From NCBI GenBank assembly GCA_035353815.1, contig DAOQAG010000013.1:32166-96165 (forward strand): a DNA stretch of 64,000 nt, in the 5' to 3' direction. The position numbers and the translations under genes were made by a program. Under the pieces are notes generated by a model that saw only the letters and a program-made list of their open reading frames with translations, made no database searches and was not told the DNA's origin. Source of the DNA: JAKPUX01 sp035353815. Lineage in GTDB: Bacteria; Zhuqueibacterota; Zhuqueibacteria; Residuimicrobiales; Residuimicrobiaceae. Positions 54,201 to 59,884 of this stretch are shown here, piece after piece (within the stretch, counting starts at the first letter, position 1; each line of letters opens with the position of its first letter).

Positions 54201-54247
54201 CAGGTGTGATACAATGAGTCAGTTTTCCTCTTGGACTGCAGGTTCAT
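48224..54247 (-). CDS. Giant CRTAC1-like FG-GAP/UnbV/Ig-repeat surface protein (2007 aa)
   Basis: First gene of the array; the start ATG at 54247 has GGAG about nine bases upstream. Signal peptide about 1-35. FG-GAP/VCBS blades (about 38-495) with DYDNDGDLDLF, DADNDGDMDLY, DMDNDGDLDVYY. UnbV-like module (500-600; NAYGYLSQDDIIQHFGVA). About eleven Ig-like modules follow (about 605-1720), ten with an S/G-G-x-x-Q-S-type linker and one opening LNSPVVADG (Big_1-like). Two cadherin-like modules (about 1725-1910) and the sorting domain (QNYPNPFNPETT...WNGQTESGEVVSSGIYPC, ending IKLVFLK) end it. A clear promoter was not identified in the 238 bases upstream; only a poor TTGGTG-19-TTATAT is seen. Predicted outer-surface protein of unknown ligand. 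Confidence 0.85.
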   Translation of the reverse strand: MNLQSKRKTDSLYHTCLKERLLFLFALLLPAFAFSQSIKFTDVTTAMRVPGWLTKGVSTYGHGAIWTDISGDSLPDLYIANAMRQANSKLPETLYISHAGAPYTEEDGARGVSDSYGTTGTHGIVLADYDNDGDLDLFNATTDDRIRLYRNKGDGFFENFTSGATLASTRVTYDGYGTIGYGTRALVVFDADNDGDMDLYGTNWGPVEDIHEVPWVTPAQPNELFINNGNGTFSNMTDRGCTPVNPSNEGTQGVTSIDIDEDGDMDIFVCHRNYAFLGYNSDGTANFGRGATPAPNDLFLNDGKGNFTEADMRSRGLWSETNDCNATTFADYDNDGDLDAFVVYTNDSRPVVRVLKNDGKGYFTNVSTSLNIEQWGFTPFLFDMDNDGDLDLFSPRTREVGRIYRNNGNGTFTLQSGTGVEINMYDPRGGTVADMDNDGDLDVYYVDANKDAGPYFNHMFRNDTPSNNRWLKVWGSGPKGDLGAFGTKIWLFEKGYMDDMTRLVGYKQIINAYGYLSQDDIIQHFGVAQRDSVDIKIKMLDGTILKTRLQTNTRFFFSKPASIAVNGGDNQSAVSGGMVAQPLSVVVKDAKGKAVAGAAVTFTADSGDGVFSPAALAYTDLSGIAGVYYTAGAQTGTRKITATTGSVSAPFTLTVTNSGPAMLSLVSGSGQSAYTSQILADSIRVKVSNSSGTGQSGHPVQFAITAGNGKLKPGDGTTLDLTTNASGIAAVAWQLGAVANSSQTLRVTAASNGQPLTGSPLEIQATALQRIIVAGRPKNLLSIGGDGQAGRAGTILAEPFIVQLVDSVGVGCPEYDITFQVTFGDGTLGGAVQQVVRTDLEGKAAVFLRLGQLAGTSNNHVSARHNGLGKVLYFTASATAADAAVLKKVDGDQQVGTPGYTLPRYLQAMVTDAYGNAVVGHTVTYAMASLDGYVNDQRSVSVVTDSTGIAAVLFKLGSTPGSYAVSVSSALNGVSLTGSPLLFTAMAVSDPAMLQRVTADSLSGLAGQPLGMPLQVRVTDQSGYPVPNHPVTFWVRRGGGSLEGQSQITRNSDANGIAAATPTLGSALGLANNVFEAQSFIGSGSHLSGSPVRFYVSAKKSTAWQMEGAGGDGLSVQAGEMLSQPLAVRVVDRLQQAVAGQEVLFEVVKGSGKLGAGQASAATVQSNTAGIAQISFRAGSELGDRVHQIRASANDGVTALRNSPLLFALSAPYGQPDTSAATVTLNSPVVADGVAECVVRIRVVDAQGHAVPGERLTLLVSGDGNRITQPEEVTDASGEAVAIVSSTIAGSKTIRVYLSSKSRFLKAAPVVVFTAGTPQRITVVAGDYQSGNIQSALENPIVVQVEDFYGNPVPQIALEFTPEAGSGEITPSGTILTGASGRAQATWILGPSVGQQHLTVRAVGTTVTRLLTATASLPQQIALEKAGGDSQFAAPGTVFPDSLSVRVVDDHGAPIYGVGITFAVVQGAATLSTTSAVTSDRYGLARAQLSAGAANGAVKVRAMAPGGEPVEFTASVSMAVPALITRIYGDSLSGTAGTMLYPLMVLVSDNAGNPVANVPVTFASQTAGASVADPMPLFTGDDGHVAAKIHLATTAGPCLFQASSSHVVGSPVSFTLFATPGPAADLVIASGDQQSARALKTLASPLKVRIMDLYNNGVPGAAVQFTPLSGGGSVAPATAISDANGFAAAQWTLGSGGSQSLQARSSALPGKQVLFNALLQENIGPVIHAVDDTTVLETETLALEVIAVDPDGGTTFLSVENLPSGATFDGVNTGLFLWRPDYHQQGVYTILFKAADENGGMTTKEVTVRVQNRNRPPSIYAFQPEPFYTQVPAFKPASFSVQAIDQDGDALTYSWRLNGRLVGRKDSLTILTGSALPAEFTLVVTVHDQSDSVAHAWSVQQATGVAAAAGNEQLPVSNRLVQNYPNPFNPETTIAYELTAPQQIDIEIFNMSGQRIRTLFSGRAPAGRHSIRWNGQTESGEVVSSGIYPCVLRGEDFRQMIKLVFLK

Positions 54248-54485
54248 AATGCATGCTCCACAGAATGCAATTTACTATATAACATGGACATAGATGTGCC
54301 CCACCAAAGCTGCGCCAAAATTAATCCCCCCTCCTGTGCCCACTTTTAGCAACAATCAGGCCCAATTCGACCTCCCGCCCCGGCGCGGGATACCGCACCC
54401 CTTTTTTTTGCTTGCATTTTGCCCGGTATTTTGGCATTTTATGCCGAAGCAGGCCCGATGCGATCCATCCGGCAGGAGGTTGAAA

Positions 54486-55603
54486 ATGAAGGTATTAGGA
54501 CTCGATTTGGGCGGAACCAAGCTCGCCGCTGCAGTTTTTTCCGGGGAAGGGCATATCCTCCACCGCGAAAGCGCCCTTCTGGCGGGCCGGGAAGGCCGCG
54601 ATGCCGGCGCCCTGATCATCGCCACCGCCCGGGCGATGGCCGCGCGTGAACCGTTCGCGGCCATCGGCGTCTCGATCCCGGGCATCTATTACGCGGGCAC
54701 GGGGCGGGTGTGGGCGCCCAATATTCCCGGCTGGAGCGATTACCCCCTGCAGGAGGAGCTCATCCAGGCCTTTCCGGAGCTCCCGGTTGCTGTGGACAGC
54801 GACCGCGCCTGTTACATTCTTGGAGAGCGCTGGCAGGGCGCCGCGCGCGGCTGCCGCAACGCCATCTTCCTGGCGGTCGGCACCGGCATCGGCGCCGGGA
54901 TCCTCATCGAAGACCGGGTGCTGCGCGGACAGGGTGACATCGCCGGCGCTGTGGGCTGGATGGGGCTGATGCAGCCCTTCGCCGAAAAATACAGCCGCTG
55001 CGGCTGCTTCGAATACCACGCCTCCGGCGATGGACTTGCGCAGGTCGCGCGTGACTATCTCTCCTCTACCCCGTCATGGCAGGGACCCCTGCGCGACATG
55101 GATGCCGCCGCCATGAAGGGAGCGGAGGTCTTCGCGGCCAGCGCCCAGGGGGATACCCTGGCCCAGCGCGTGCTCGACGAGGCGATCGGCTTTTGGGGCA
55201 TGGCGGCCGCCAACCTCATCAGCACCTTCAACCCGGAAAAAATCATCTTCGGCGGTGGCGTATTCGGCCCGGCGGGCCAATTCCTCGATCGCATTCGTGC
55301 TCAAGCCCGCAAATGGGCCCAGCCGATCGCTTTCACCCAGGTGACGCTGGAACTCTCGGCGCTCGGCGGTGATGCCGGACTGATCGGCGCCGGCAGCCTG
55401 GCACTTCAGGCCGCACAGCCAGCGCACACTCGTTCCCACCCGGGCCNNNNNNNNNNNNNNNNNNNNNNNNNNNNNNNNNNNNNNNNNNNNNNNNNNNNNN
55501 NNNNNNNNNNNNNNNNNNNNNNNNNNNNNNNNNNNNNNNNNNNNNNCACACTCGTTCCCACCCGGGCCAGCCAGCCAGAAGCTGGACGGTTCCGCAGATG
55601 TAA
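54486..55603 (+). CDS. ROK-family sugar kinase (3' end crosses a scaffold gap)
   Basis: The start ATG at 54486 has AGGAGG six bases upstream; an upstream frame to 54294 lacks one. The opening LGLDLGGTKLAAAVF (phosphate-binding DxGGT motif, 7-12) and the sugar/zinc region GCFEYHASGDGLA identify a ROK kinase; a zinc CxCxxxGCxE array is partly replaced by RCGCFEYH. Typical substrates are glucose, N-acetylglucosamine or N-acetylmannosamine. The frame meets the 100-N gap at 55447. Merging the 22-base duplicate on both sides gives 331 residues ending ...HTRSHPGQPARSWTVPQM at TAA 55601-55603, in frame. The last 18 or so residues are encoded by a 73-base tandem repeat and are unusual for the family. 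Followed by the MFS and SIS genes. Confidence 0.85.
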
Positions 55604-55686
55604 ACGCAAACTCAGCGAGCACACTCGTTCCCACCCGGGCCAGCCAGCCAGAAGCTGGACGGTTCCGCAGATGTAAACGTAAACTT
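55425..55686 (+). repeat. 73-base tandem repeat over the end of the ROK gene
   Basis: A partial unit (55425-55446) before the gap, then full copies at 55547-55619 and from 55620 (diverging after about 55679). Within the unit CCAGC and GCTGG can pair, and a TAA at unit position 55-57 stops the ROK frame. The 73-base period is not a multiple of three, so each copy shifts frame. The true copy number is unknown because of the gap. Confidence 0.8.
55447..55546. other. Scaffold gap of 100 N inside the 73-base repeat
   Basis: Exactly 100 N with the 22 preceding bases repeated immediately after. Either an unmerged overlap (zero-length gap) or a collapsed repeat array. Confidence 0.9.
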
Positions 55687-55702
55687 AACTATAGGTTAAT
55701 TA

Positions 55703-56866
55703 ATGAGTTTTAATCGCAAAGCCGTCTTCGCCGCCGCCTGCGTGGCGATGTTCATTTTTGGCATCGTCATGTCCATTCTCGGCGCTCTCCTCCCCTCGGT
55801 CATCGAACAGTTCGGCCTCGACAAGGCCATGGCCGGGTCGCTCTTCCCCCTCATGACCATCGGCATGCTCCTCGGCTCGCTCTTCTTCGGCCCGATCGTC
55901 GACCGCTACGGTTATAAGGGGCTGCTCATCGTCTGCTCCGCCCTGGTTCTGGCCGGGCTGGAAATGATCGGCATGGCCGGCGGATTGGGCACCCTGCGCC
56001 TGGCCATGCTGCTCATCGGTCTCGGCGGCGGGGTTATCAACGGCGCCTCCAATGCCCTGGTCGCCGACATCTACGAGGAGGAGCGCGGTGCCAGGCTGAG
56101 CCTGCTCGGGGTCTTTTTCGGCATCAGCGCCTTCAGCATCCCCTTTCTCCTCGGCCTGCTCATGAAAAGCCTCGGCTATGCCCGCCTCGCCACCCTGGTC
56201 GGTGCCGCCGTGGCCATCCCGATCCTCTTTTTCCTCCTCATCCGCTTCCCGGAGCCCAAACTGAAACAGGGCTTTCCCCTCAAGGAGGGCGCCAAATTGA
56301 TCCGGGAGGTTCCCCTTCTCCTCTTCGGGCTGATGCTCTTCTTCGAGAGCGGCATGGAGATGACCATGGGGGGATGGTCGGCCACCTTTTTCAACGAGGT
56401 CCTGGCCACCGAGAGCTCGCGGGCAGTGATCTACCTCTCCTTCTTCTGGCTGGCTCTAATGGCGGCGCGGCTTATCCTCCCCGCCCTGTTGAGGCGCAGC
56501 CGGGCCGGCCGACTGCTGGTTAGCTTTATCGCCATCGCCTTCCTGGGTACGCTGTTGCTGCTCTCAAGCGGGGAGGCGGGCGAAGCCCTGCCCGGATTGA
56601 TGATGGTGGGCTTTGGCTTCGCGGCGGTCTATCCGATCGTCCTCGGCTTTGTCGGCGACCGCTATCCCCAGCTCAGCGGCACAGCCTTCAGCATGGTCTT
56701 CGTCATGGCGTTGACCGGCGGCAGCCTGATGCCGTGGATTTCAGGGCTGCTTGGCAAGGCCTATGGCCTGCGCATGGCCCTGGTCATCGTGCCGGCCGGC
56801 TTGATCCTGATGACTGTGGTCTTTGCAATCGTGCACAACAAATATCCTGAAAATAAAAAGGAGTAG
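55703..56866 (+). CDS. MFS transporter (sugar-type)
   Basis: 387 residues, twelve hydrophobic segments in two six-helix halves separated by a cytoplasmic loop (about 190-200). The first loop has the MFS signature GPIVDRYGYK (D-R-x-G-x-K). Located between a ROK kinase and a SIS isomerase-like gene, so it most likely imports the sugar or aminosugar that they process. The stop is followed two bases later by the SIS start region, with AAGGAG overlapping its 3' end. Substrate not assignable from sequence. Confidence 0.88.
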   Translation: MSFNRKAVFAAACVAMFIFGIVMSILGALLPSVIEQFGLDKAMAGSLFPLMTIGMLLGSLFFGPIVDRYGYKGLLIVCSALVLAGLEMIGMAGGLGTLRLAMLLIGLGGGVINGASNALVADIYEEERGARLSLLGVFFGISAFSIPFLLGLLMKSLGYARLATLVGAAVAIPILFFLLIRFPEPKLKQGFPLKEGAKLIREVPLLLFGLMLFFESGMEMTMGGWSATFFNEVLATESSRAVIYLSFFWLALMAARLILPALLRRSRAGRLLVSFIAIAFLGTLLLLSSGEAGEALPGLMMVGFGFAAVYPIVLGFVGDRYPQLSGTAFSMVFVMALTGGSLMPWISGLLGKAYGLRMALVIVPAGLILMTVVFAIVHNKYPENKKE

Positions 56867-56869
56867 AAC

Positions 56870-57631
56870 ATGCTGGCAAACGAATGGCTGGACAATGCCC
56901 GCGGGGTCATGGACAAAATCGAGGCAACCCAGATCGGGAACATCAACAAGGCGGCGGCCCTGATGGCCGAGACCATCGCCGCCGGGCGCTGGGTGCATAC
57001 CTTCGGCTGCGGCCACGCCACCCTGCCGATCGAGGAGATGTACCCCCGCATCGGCGGCTTTGTCGGATTTCATCCGATGATCGAAATCCCGCTCTCCTTT
57101 TTCACCCACATCGTCGGCGAAATGGGCGTGCACCAGTTTGTCTTCCTCGAGCGGGTCGAAGGATACGGGCAGCAGATCATGAAATCCTACAATTTCGATC
57201 AGCGTGACGTGATGTGGCTCTTCTCCCACTCGGGCATCAACAACGTCAACATCGACATTGCCCTGGAAGCCCGGCGCATCGGGATGAAAATCGTGGTCTT
57301 TGGCTCAGCCGGCGAGTTCTCCGGAGTCAAGACGCGGCACTCCTCGGGCAAGCAGATTTTCGAGCTGGCCGATGTCGTGGTCGATACCTGTGTGCCCGCT
57401 CAGGATGCCTCCGTGCCCCTGAAAAATCATGTCGACAAGATCGGGCCGGTCTCGACCATGGCTTTCGTCACCGCCGTCTGGATGACCATCTGCACGGTGG
57501 CCGAAATCCTCGCCGACCGCGGCGTCAAGCTCTACATCCACCCCTCGCACAACGTGCCCGGAGACACCACGGCGCGGCAGCGGCTTGACGAAGCCCTGGC
57601 CGAATATAAATCGCGGATTGCTGGGGTCTGA
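56870..57631 (+). CDS. SIS-domain sugar isomerase-like protein
   Basis: 253 residues. A single SIS fold with the phosphosugar-binding HTFGCGH (about 43-49), the SHSGIN motif at about 122-127 (family S-x-S-G-x-T/N), and a VVFGS strand. Related 'sugar isomerase domain-containing' proteins accompany ROK kinases and sugar transporters. AAGGAG lies six bases before the ATG. The 3' end, from VPGDTTARQRLDEALAEYKSRIAG, recurs in copies downstream (105-base repeat), and the last copy ends with a different residue (GI instead of GV), so the exact C-terminus in the genome is uncertain. Confidence 0.85.
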   Translation: MLANEWLDNARGVMDKIEATQIGNINKAAALMAETIAAGRWVHTFGCGHATLPIEEMYPRIGGFVGFHPMIEIPLSFFTHIVGEMGVHQFVFLERVEGYGQQIMKSYNFDQRDVMWLFSHSGINNVNIDIALEARRIGMKIVVFGSAGEFSGVKTRHSSGKQIFELADVVVDTCVPAQDASVPLKNHVDKIGPVSTMAFVTAVWMTICTVAEILADRGVKLYIHPSHNVPGDTTARQRLDEALAEYKSRIAGV

Positions 57632-57889
57632 CAGCAGGTGGGCACCAGAGGAGGTGACGTGCCCGGAGACACCACGGCGCGGCAGCGGCTTGACGAAGCC
57701 CTGGCCGAATATNNNNNNNNNNNNNNNNNNNNNNNNNNNNNNNNNNNNNNNNNNNNNNNNNNNNNNNNNNNNNNNNNNNNNNNNNNNNNNNNNNNNNNNN
57801 NNNNNNNNNNNNCGTGCCCGGAGACACCACGGCGCGGCAGCGGCTTGACGAAGCCCTGGCCGAATATAAATCGCGGATTGCGGGAATAT
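57553..57889 (+). repeat. 105-base tandem repeat of the SIS gene end
   Basis: The 3' end of the SIS gene (from 57553) recurs at 57658 and, after the gap, at 57813. Period 57553 to 57658 is 105 bases, a multiple of three. The spacer between copies 1 and 2 contains AGGAGG (57649-57654) four bases before a GTG in copy 2. Copy 3 runs to 57889. The 57632-57961 stretch otherwise holds only these copies, the gap and no separate gene. Confidence 0.8.
57713..57812. other. Scaffold gap of 100 N inside the 105-base repeat
   Basis: Exactly 100 N. The 55 bases before (57658-57712) and after (57813-57867) are identical, the same flanking-duplicate pattern as the other two gaps. Confidence 0.9.
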
Positions 57890-57961
57890 AGGGAGAAGAG
57901 AAGCGCAGGAGGCGGGATGGCATGCCATCCCGCCCGGGTGGAGCACCCTAAAAAGGTGGTT

Positions 57962-58363
57962 TCAGAAGGGCAGGGCGGTTTCCCCGGATTTGGTCTCGAT
58001 CCGGATCACCTCGGTGACGAGGTATTTGCTCATGCCCCGCCACGGCAGGGGATGGAGATATTCCTTGTAGCGCACTTCGACAAATTTGCCGCTCGAGCCC
58101 TCGAGGCGTCGGGCGACGCTATCGGACACAACGCTGAACTCAAATTCGTTGCTCTGCATGCCTCCGGGCACCGGCGTTTTAAAGCCGGTCTGGATCAGCC
58201 GGCCTTCCCAGGTCTTGAAGAGGTAGCCTTTTTTCACCATATAATTGAGGTCGCCGGCTTTGACGCCCTCGCCGAAGACAAAATAATAGCGCCACCACAA
58301 AAAGACCGCGAGGGCGGCGAGCACGACCAGGGTTCCGCATCCGAATAATTTTCTCGGCTTCAT
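57962..58363 (-). CDS. Small single-TM membrane protein, function unknown
   Basis: 133 residues. One membrane segment near the N-terminus (about residues 11-28, LVVLAALAVFLWWRYYFVF), then a soluble part with GVKAGDLNYMVKKGYLFKTWEGRL and FVEVRYKEYLHPLPWRGMSKYLVTEV. This pattern (G-x-L-x-Y-x-x-K-G-x-x-F-K-T-x-E-G) occurs in a small hypothetical-protein family of Bacteroidota and relatives, often mislabelled in databases. GGAG lies about ten bases before the ATG. No function can be given. Confidence 0.7.
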   Translation of the reverse strand: MKPRKLFGCGTLVVLAALAVFLWWRYYFVFGEGVKAGDLNYMVKKGYLFKTWEGRLIQTGFKTPVPGGMQSNEFEFSVVSDSVARRLEGSSGKFVEVRYKEYLHPLPWRGMSKYLVTEVIRIETKSGETALPF

Positions 58364-58545
58364 CCGAAAAATCTCCTGCTTTGGTGTTCAATGGAGCATC
58401 GCTAAAAATTAGCTATTCAGCCCGGTAAAAACAAGGAAAATCATTGCCGGACGGGGGGATCGCGCTGCCCGGGTGTGAATAAAATCGCCCGGGTGGTGGT
58501 TTTAGTTTTATACCCTGGTGAATGAACGAAAAAAAGGAGAAAACC

Positions 58546-58650
58546 ATGGCTAAAAATCAGGATGCAAAGCCTAAAGAAACCAAAAAGAAATCAGAGAAGA
58601 GCCTGAAAGAAAAAAGGGCCGAGAAAAAGGCTAAAAAAGCAGGCAAGTGA
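58546..58650 (+). CDS. 34-residue lysine-rich small protein
   Basis: MAKNQDAKPKETKKKSEK..., 34 residues with 15 lysines and one arginine, no hydrophobic stretch, probably helical. It has a strong RBS (AAAAAGGAG, six bases before ATG) and its own terminator starting nine bases after TGA, so it looks like a genuine transcription unit. A -10-like TATACC lies upstream (about 58519), without a clear -35. Similar tiny lysine-rich proteins with a LKEKRAEKKAKK-like end occur in other bacteria, but I know of no function; a role with nucleic acid or ribosomes is only a guess from its charge. Confidence 0.7.
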   Translation: MAKNQDAKPKETKKKSEKSLKEKRAEKKAKKAGK

Positions 58651-58656
58651 CTCTTT

Positions 58657-58685
58657 AAGGGCGGGCGCTCCCGCCCTTTTTTTAT
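58657..58685 (+). terminator. Terminator of the small lysine-rich gene
   Basis: Stem GGGCGGG / CCCGCCC (58659-58665 and 58670-58676), extendable by AA/TT, with a CGCT loop and seven T. Confidence 0.92.
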
Positions 58686-58782
58686 TTCATTGCGGCCGCC
58701 AGCCATCCCGGTAACTTTCCTTTGGGGGCATTCGCGGAGCGCGGCCTCTAATTCAGCGTTGTCGACTACTCGCGAGGGATCC

Positions 58783-59790
58783 ATGCACCAGAGCATTCAA
58801 AATGAGCTCTTCGACCTGAAACAGAGACTAGGTCCATCCCCGATTGCATCGGTCTTCTCTGGATTGGACCATCTCCGCTATCGCATCGCCCCGGGCACCG
58901 GCCCGGTCCTGATTGAGGAGATCGCCGCCAGGACGGGCTACCGTTTTACCGCGGCATATGAAGACCCGCGCTCTGCCGAACGGCTGTATCTGCTGTCACT
59001 GGAGCAGTCGCCCCAGAATATCGTACTCAGCGAAAGCCGGGAAGCGCTAGAAGGCTTCCCATGCCTCGAAGCCTTGGCCTTCCGCGTTGCGGATCTCAAG
59101 CCGGTGCGCTGCTTGCTGGCCCATGAAGGGGTTGTTTTTAGTGAAGAACCCTGGGGCATCGTGACCGATATTCTCCCCGGGCTCGGTGACCGTTTCATCT
59201 ACCTCCCCAATGGCGCTCCGCCGTGGCAGACCACGGCAGCATTAGCCCCTGTGGCAGCAGAGCGGGCAGCGCTCAATCTGCCCCTGATTACAGATGAGCG
59301 GGCTGCCATCGGTCCCCTGGATCACGTCGCCTACCGTGTCCCTCTGGAGCGTGTCGAGGAGGCGGCAGCGCTGATCATGAGATTGACGGCCTATGGCTTT
59401 GATTCCTGCTATACGGTGACCGATCAAAATGCCGAGACGATGGTCTTTCGCTTTGGGGACCACAAGCCCGCCATCGTCGTCTCCTACGGGTGGGATCGCA
59501 GCTCCGTGGTCCATCACTATACTGCCAAATATGGCCCGCGGGTGCACCACACCGCCTTTTACACCCCGCAGTTGCGCGCGGTGCTGCAGCGCCAAAAGGC
59601 CCTTGGGCTCACGTTTACGACCGAAGCCCTGATCGGGGACGAATCGCGCGGGATTTTGCAGATCTTCGGCACCCCTTCCCCCTGGAGCCACGAGATCACC
59701 GAATACGTCGAACGGTTTGGGTCCTTCACCGGATTTTTCGACAAGGGCAATGTCGGCGAGTTGATGGGATCGACGAAGCAGTTCGCATGA
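58783..59790 (+). CDS. HPPD-like VOC-superfamily protein
   Basis: 335 residues from ATG 58783 (GAGGGA six bases upstream). Two VOC-type halves. Candidate iron ligands are H181 in LDHVAYRV, H256 in RVHHTAFYT and E307 in HEITEYVERFG, in the same order and motif style as 4-hydroxyphenylpyruvate dioxygenase; the C-terminal GFFDKGNVGELM echoes the family's GFGxGNFxxL end. The distance between the second histidine and the glutamate (51) is clearly shorter than in typical HPPD (about 80), so substrate use may differ. An oxygenase of aromatic 2-oxo acids is the best guess, based on family knowledge. No other tyrosine-degradation gene is nearby. It shares a bidirectional terminator with the next gene. 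Confidence 0.75.
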   Translation: MHQSIQNELFDLKQRLGPSPIASVFSGLDHLRYRIAPGTGPVLIEEIAARTGYRFTAAYEDPRSAERLYLLSLEQSPQNIVLSESREALEGFPCLEALAFRVADLKPVRCLLAHEGVVFSEEPWGIVTDILPGLGDRFIYLPNGAPPWQTTAALAPVAAERAALNLPLITDERAAIGPLDHVAYRVPLERVEEAAALIMRLTAYGFDSCYTVTDQNAETMVFRFGDHKPAIVVSYGWDRSSVVHHYTAKYGPRVHHTAFYTPQLRAVLQRQKALGLTFTTEALIGDESRGILQIFGTPSPWSHEITEYVERFGSFTGFFDKGNVGELMGSTKQFA

Positions 59791-59834
59791 GGTTCGCCGG
59801 CCGAAGCTGCCAGCCACCCCGATCTCTGAAAACC

Positions 59835-59861
59835 AAAAAGGCCCTCTATAAGGGCCTTTTT
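59835..59861. terminator. Bidirectional terminator
   Basis: AAAAAGGCCCT / AGGGCCTTTTT (59835-59845 and 59851-59861) with a CTATA loop. The A and T tracts on both sides serve the converging VOC and 59885-61879 genes. Confidence 0.9.
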
Positions 59862-59884
59862 TATGGATTTGGCGTGACCACCAC

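Noticed and set aside
33141..54247. CRISPR-like or transposon-like repeat array
   Set aside because: The repetition is at the protein level (about 90-100 residue Ig modules) with strong sequence divergence; no short identical spacers, terminal inverted repeats or transposase.
57638..58348. Plus-strand frame starting in the SIS repeat and crossing the N gap
   Set aside because: It depends on 100 unknown bases and reads antisense through the small membrane-protein gene.
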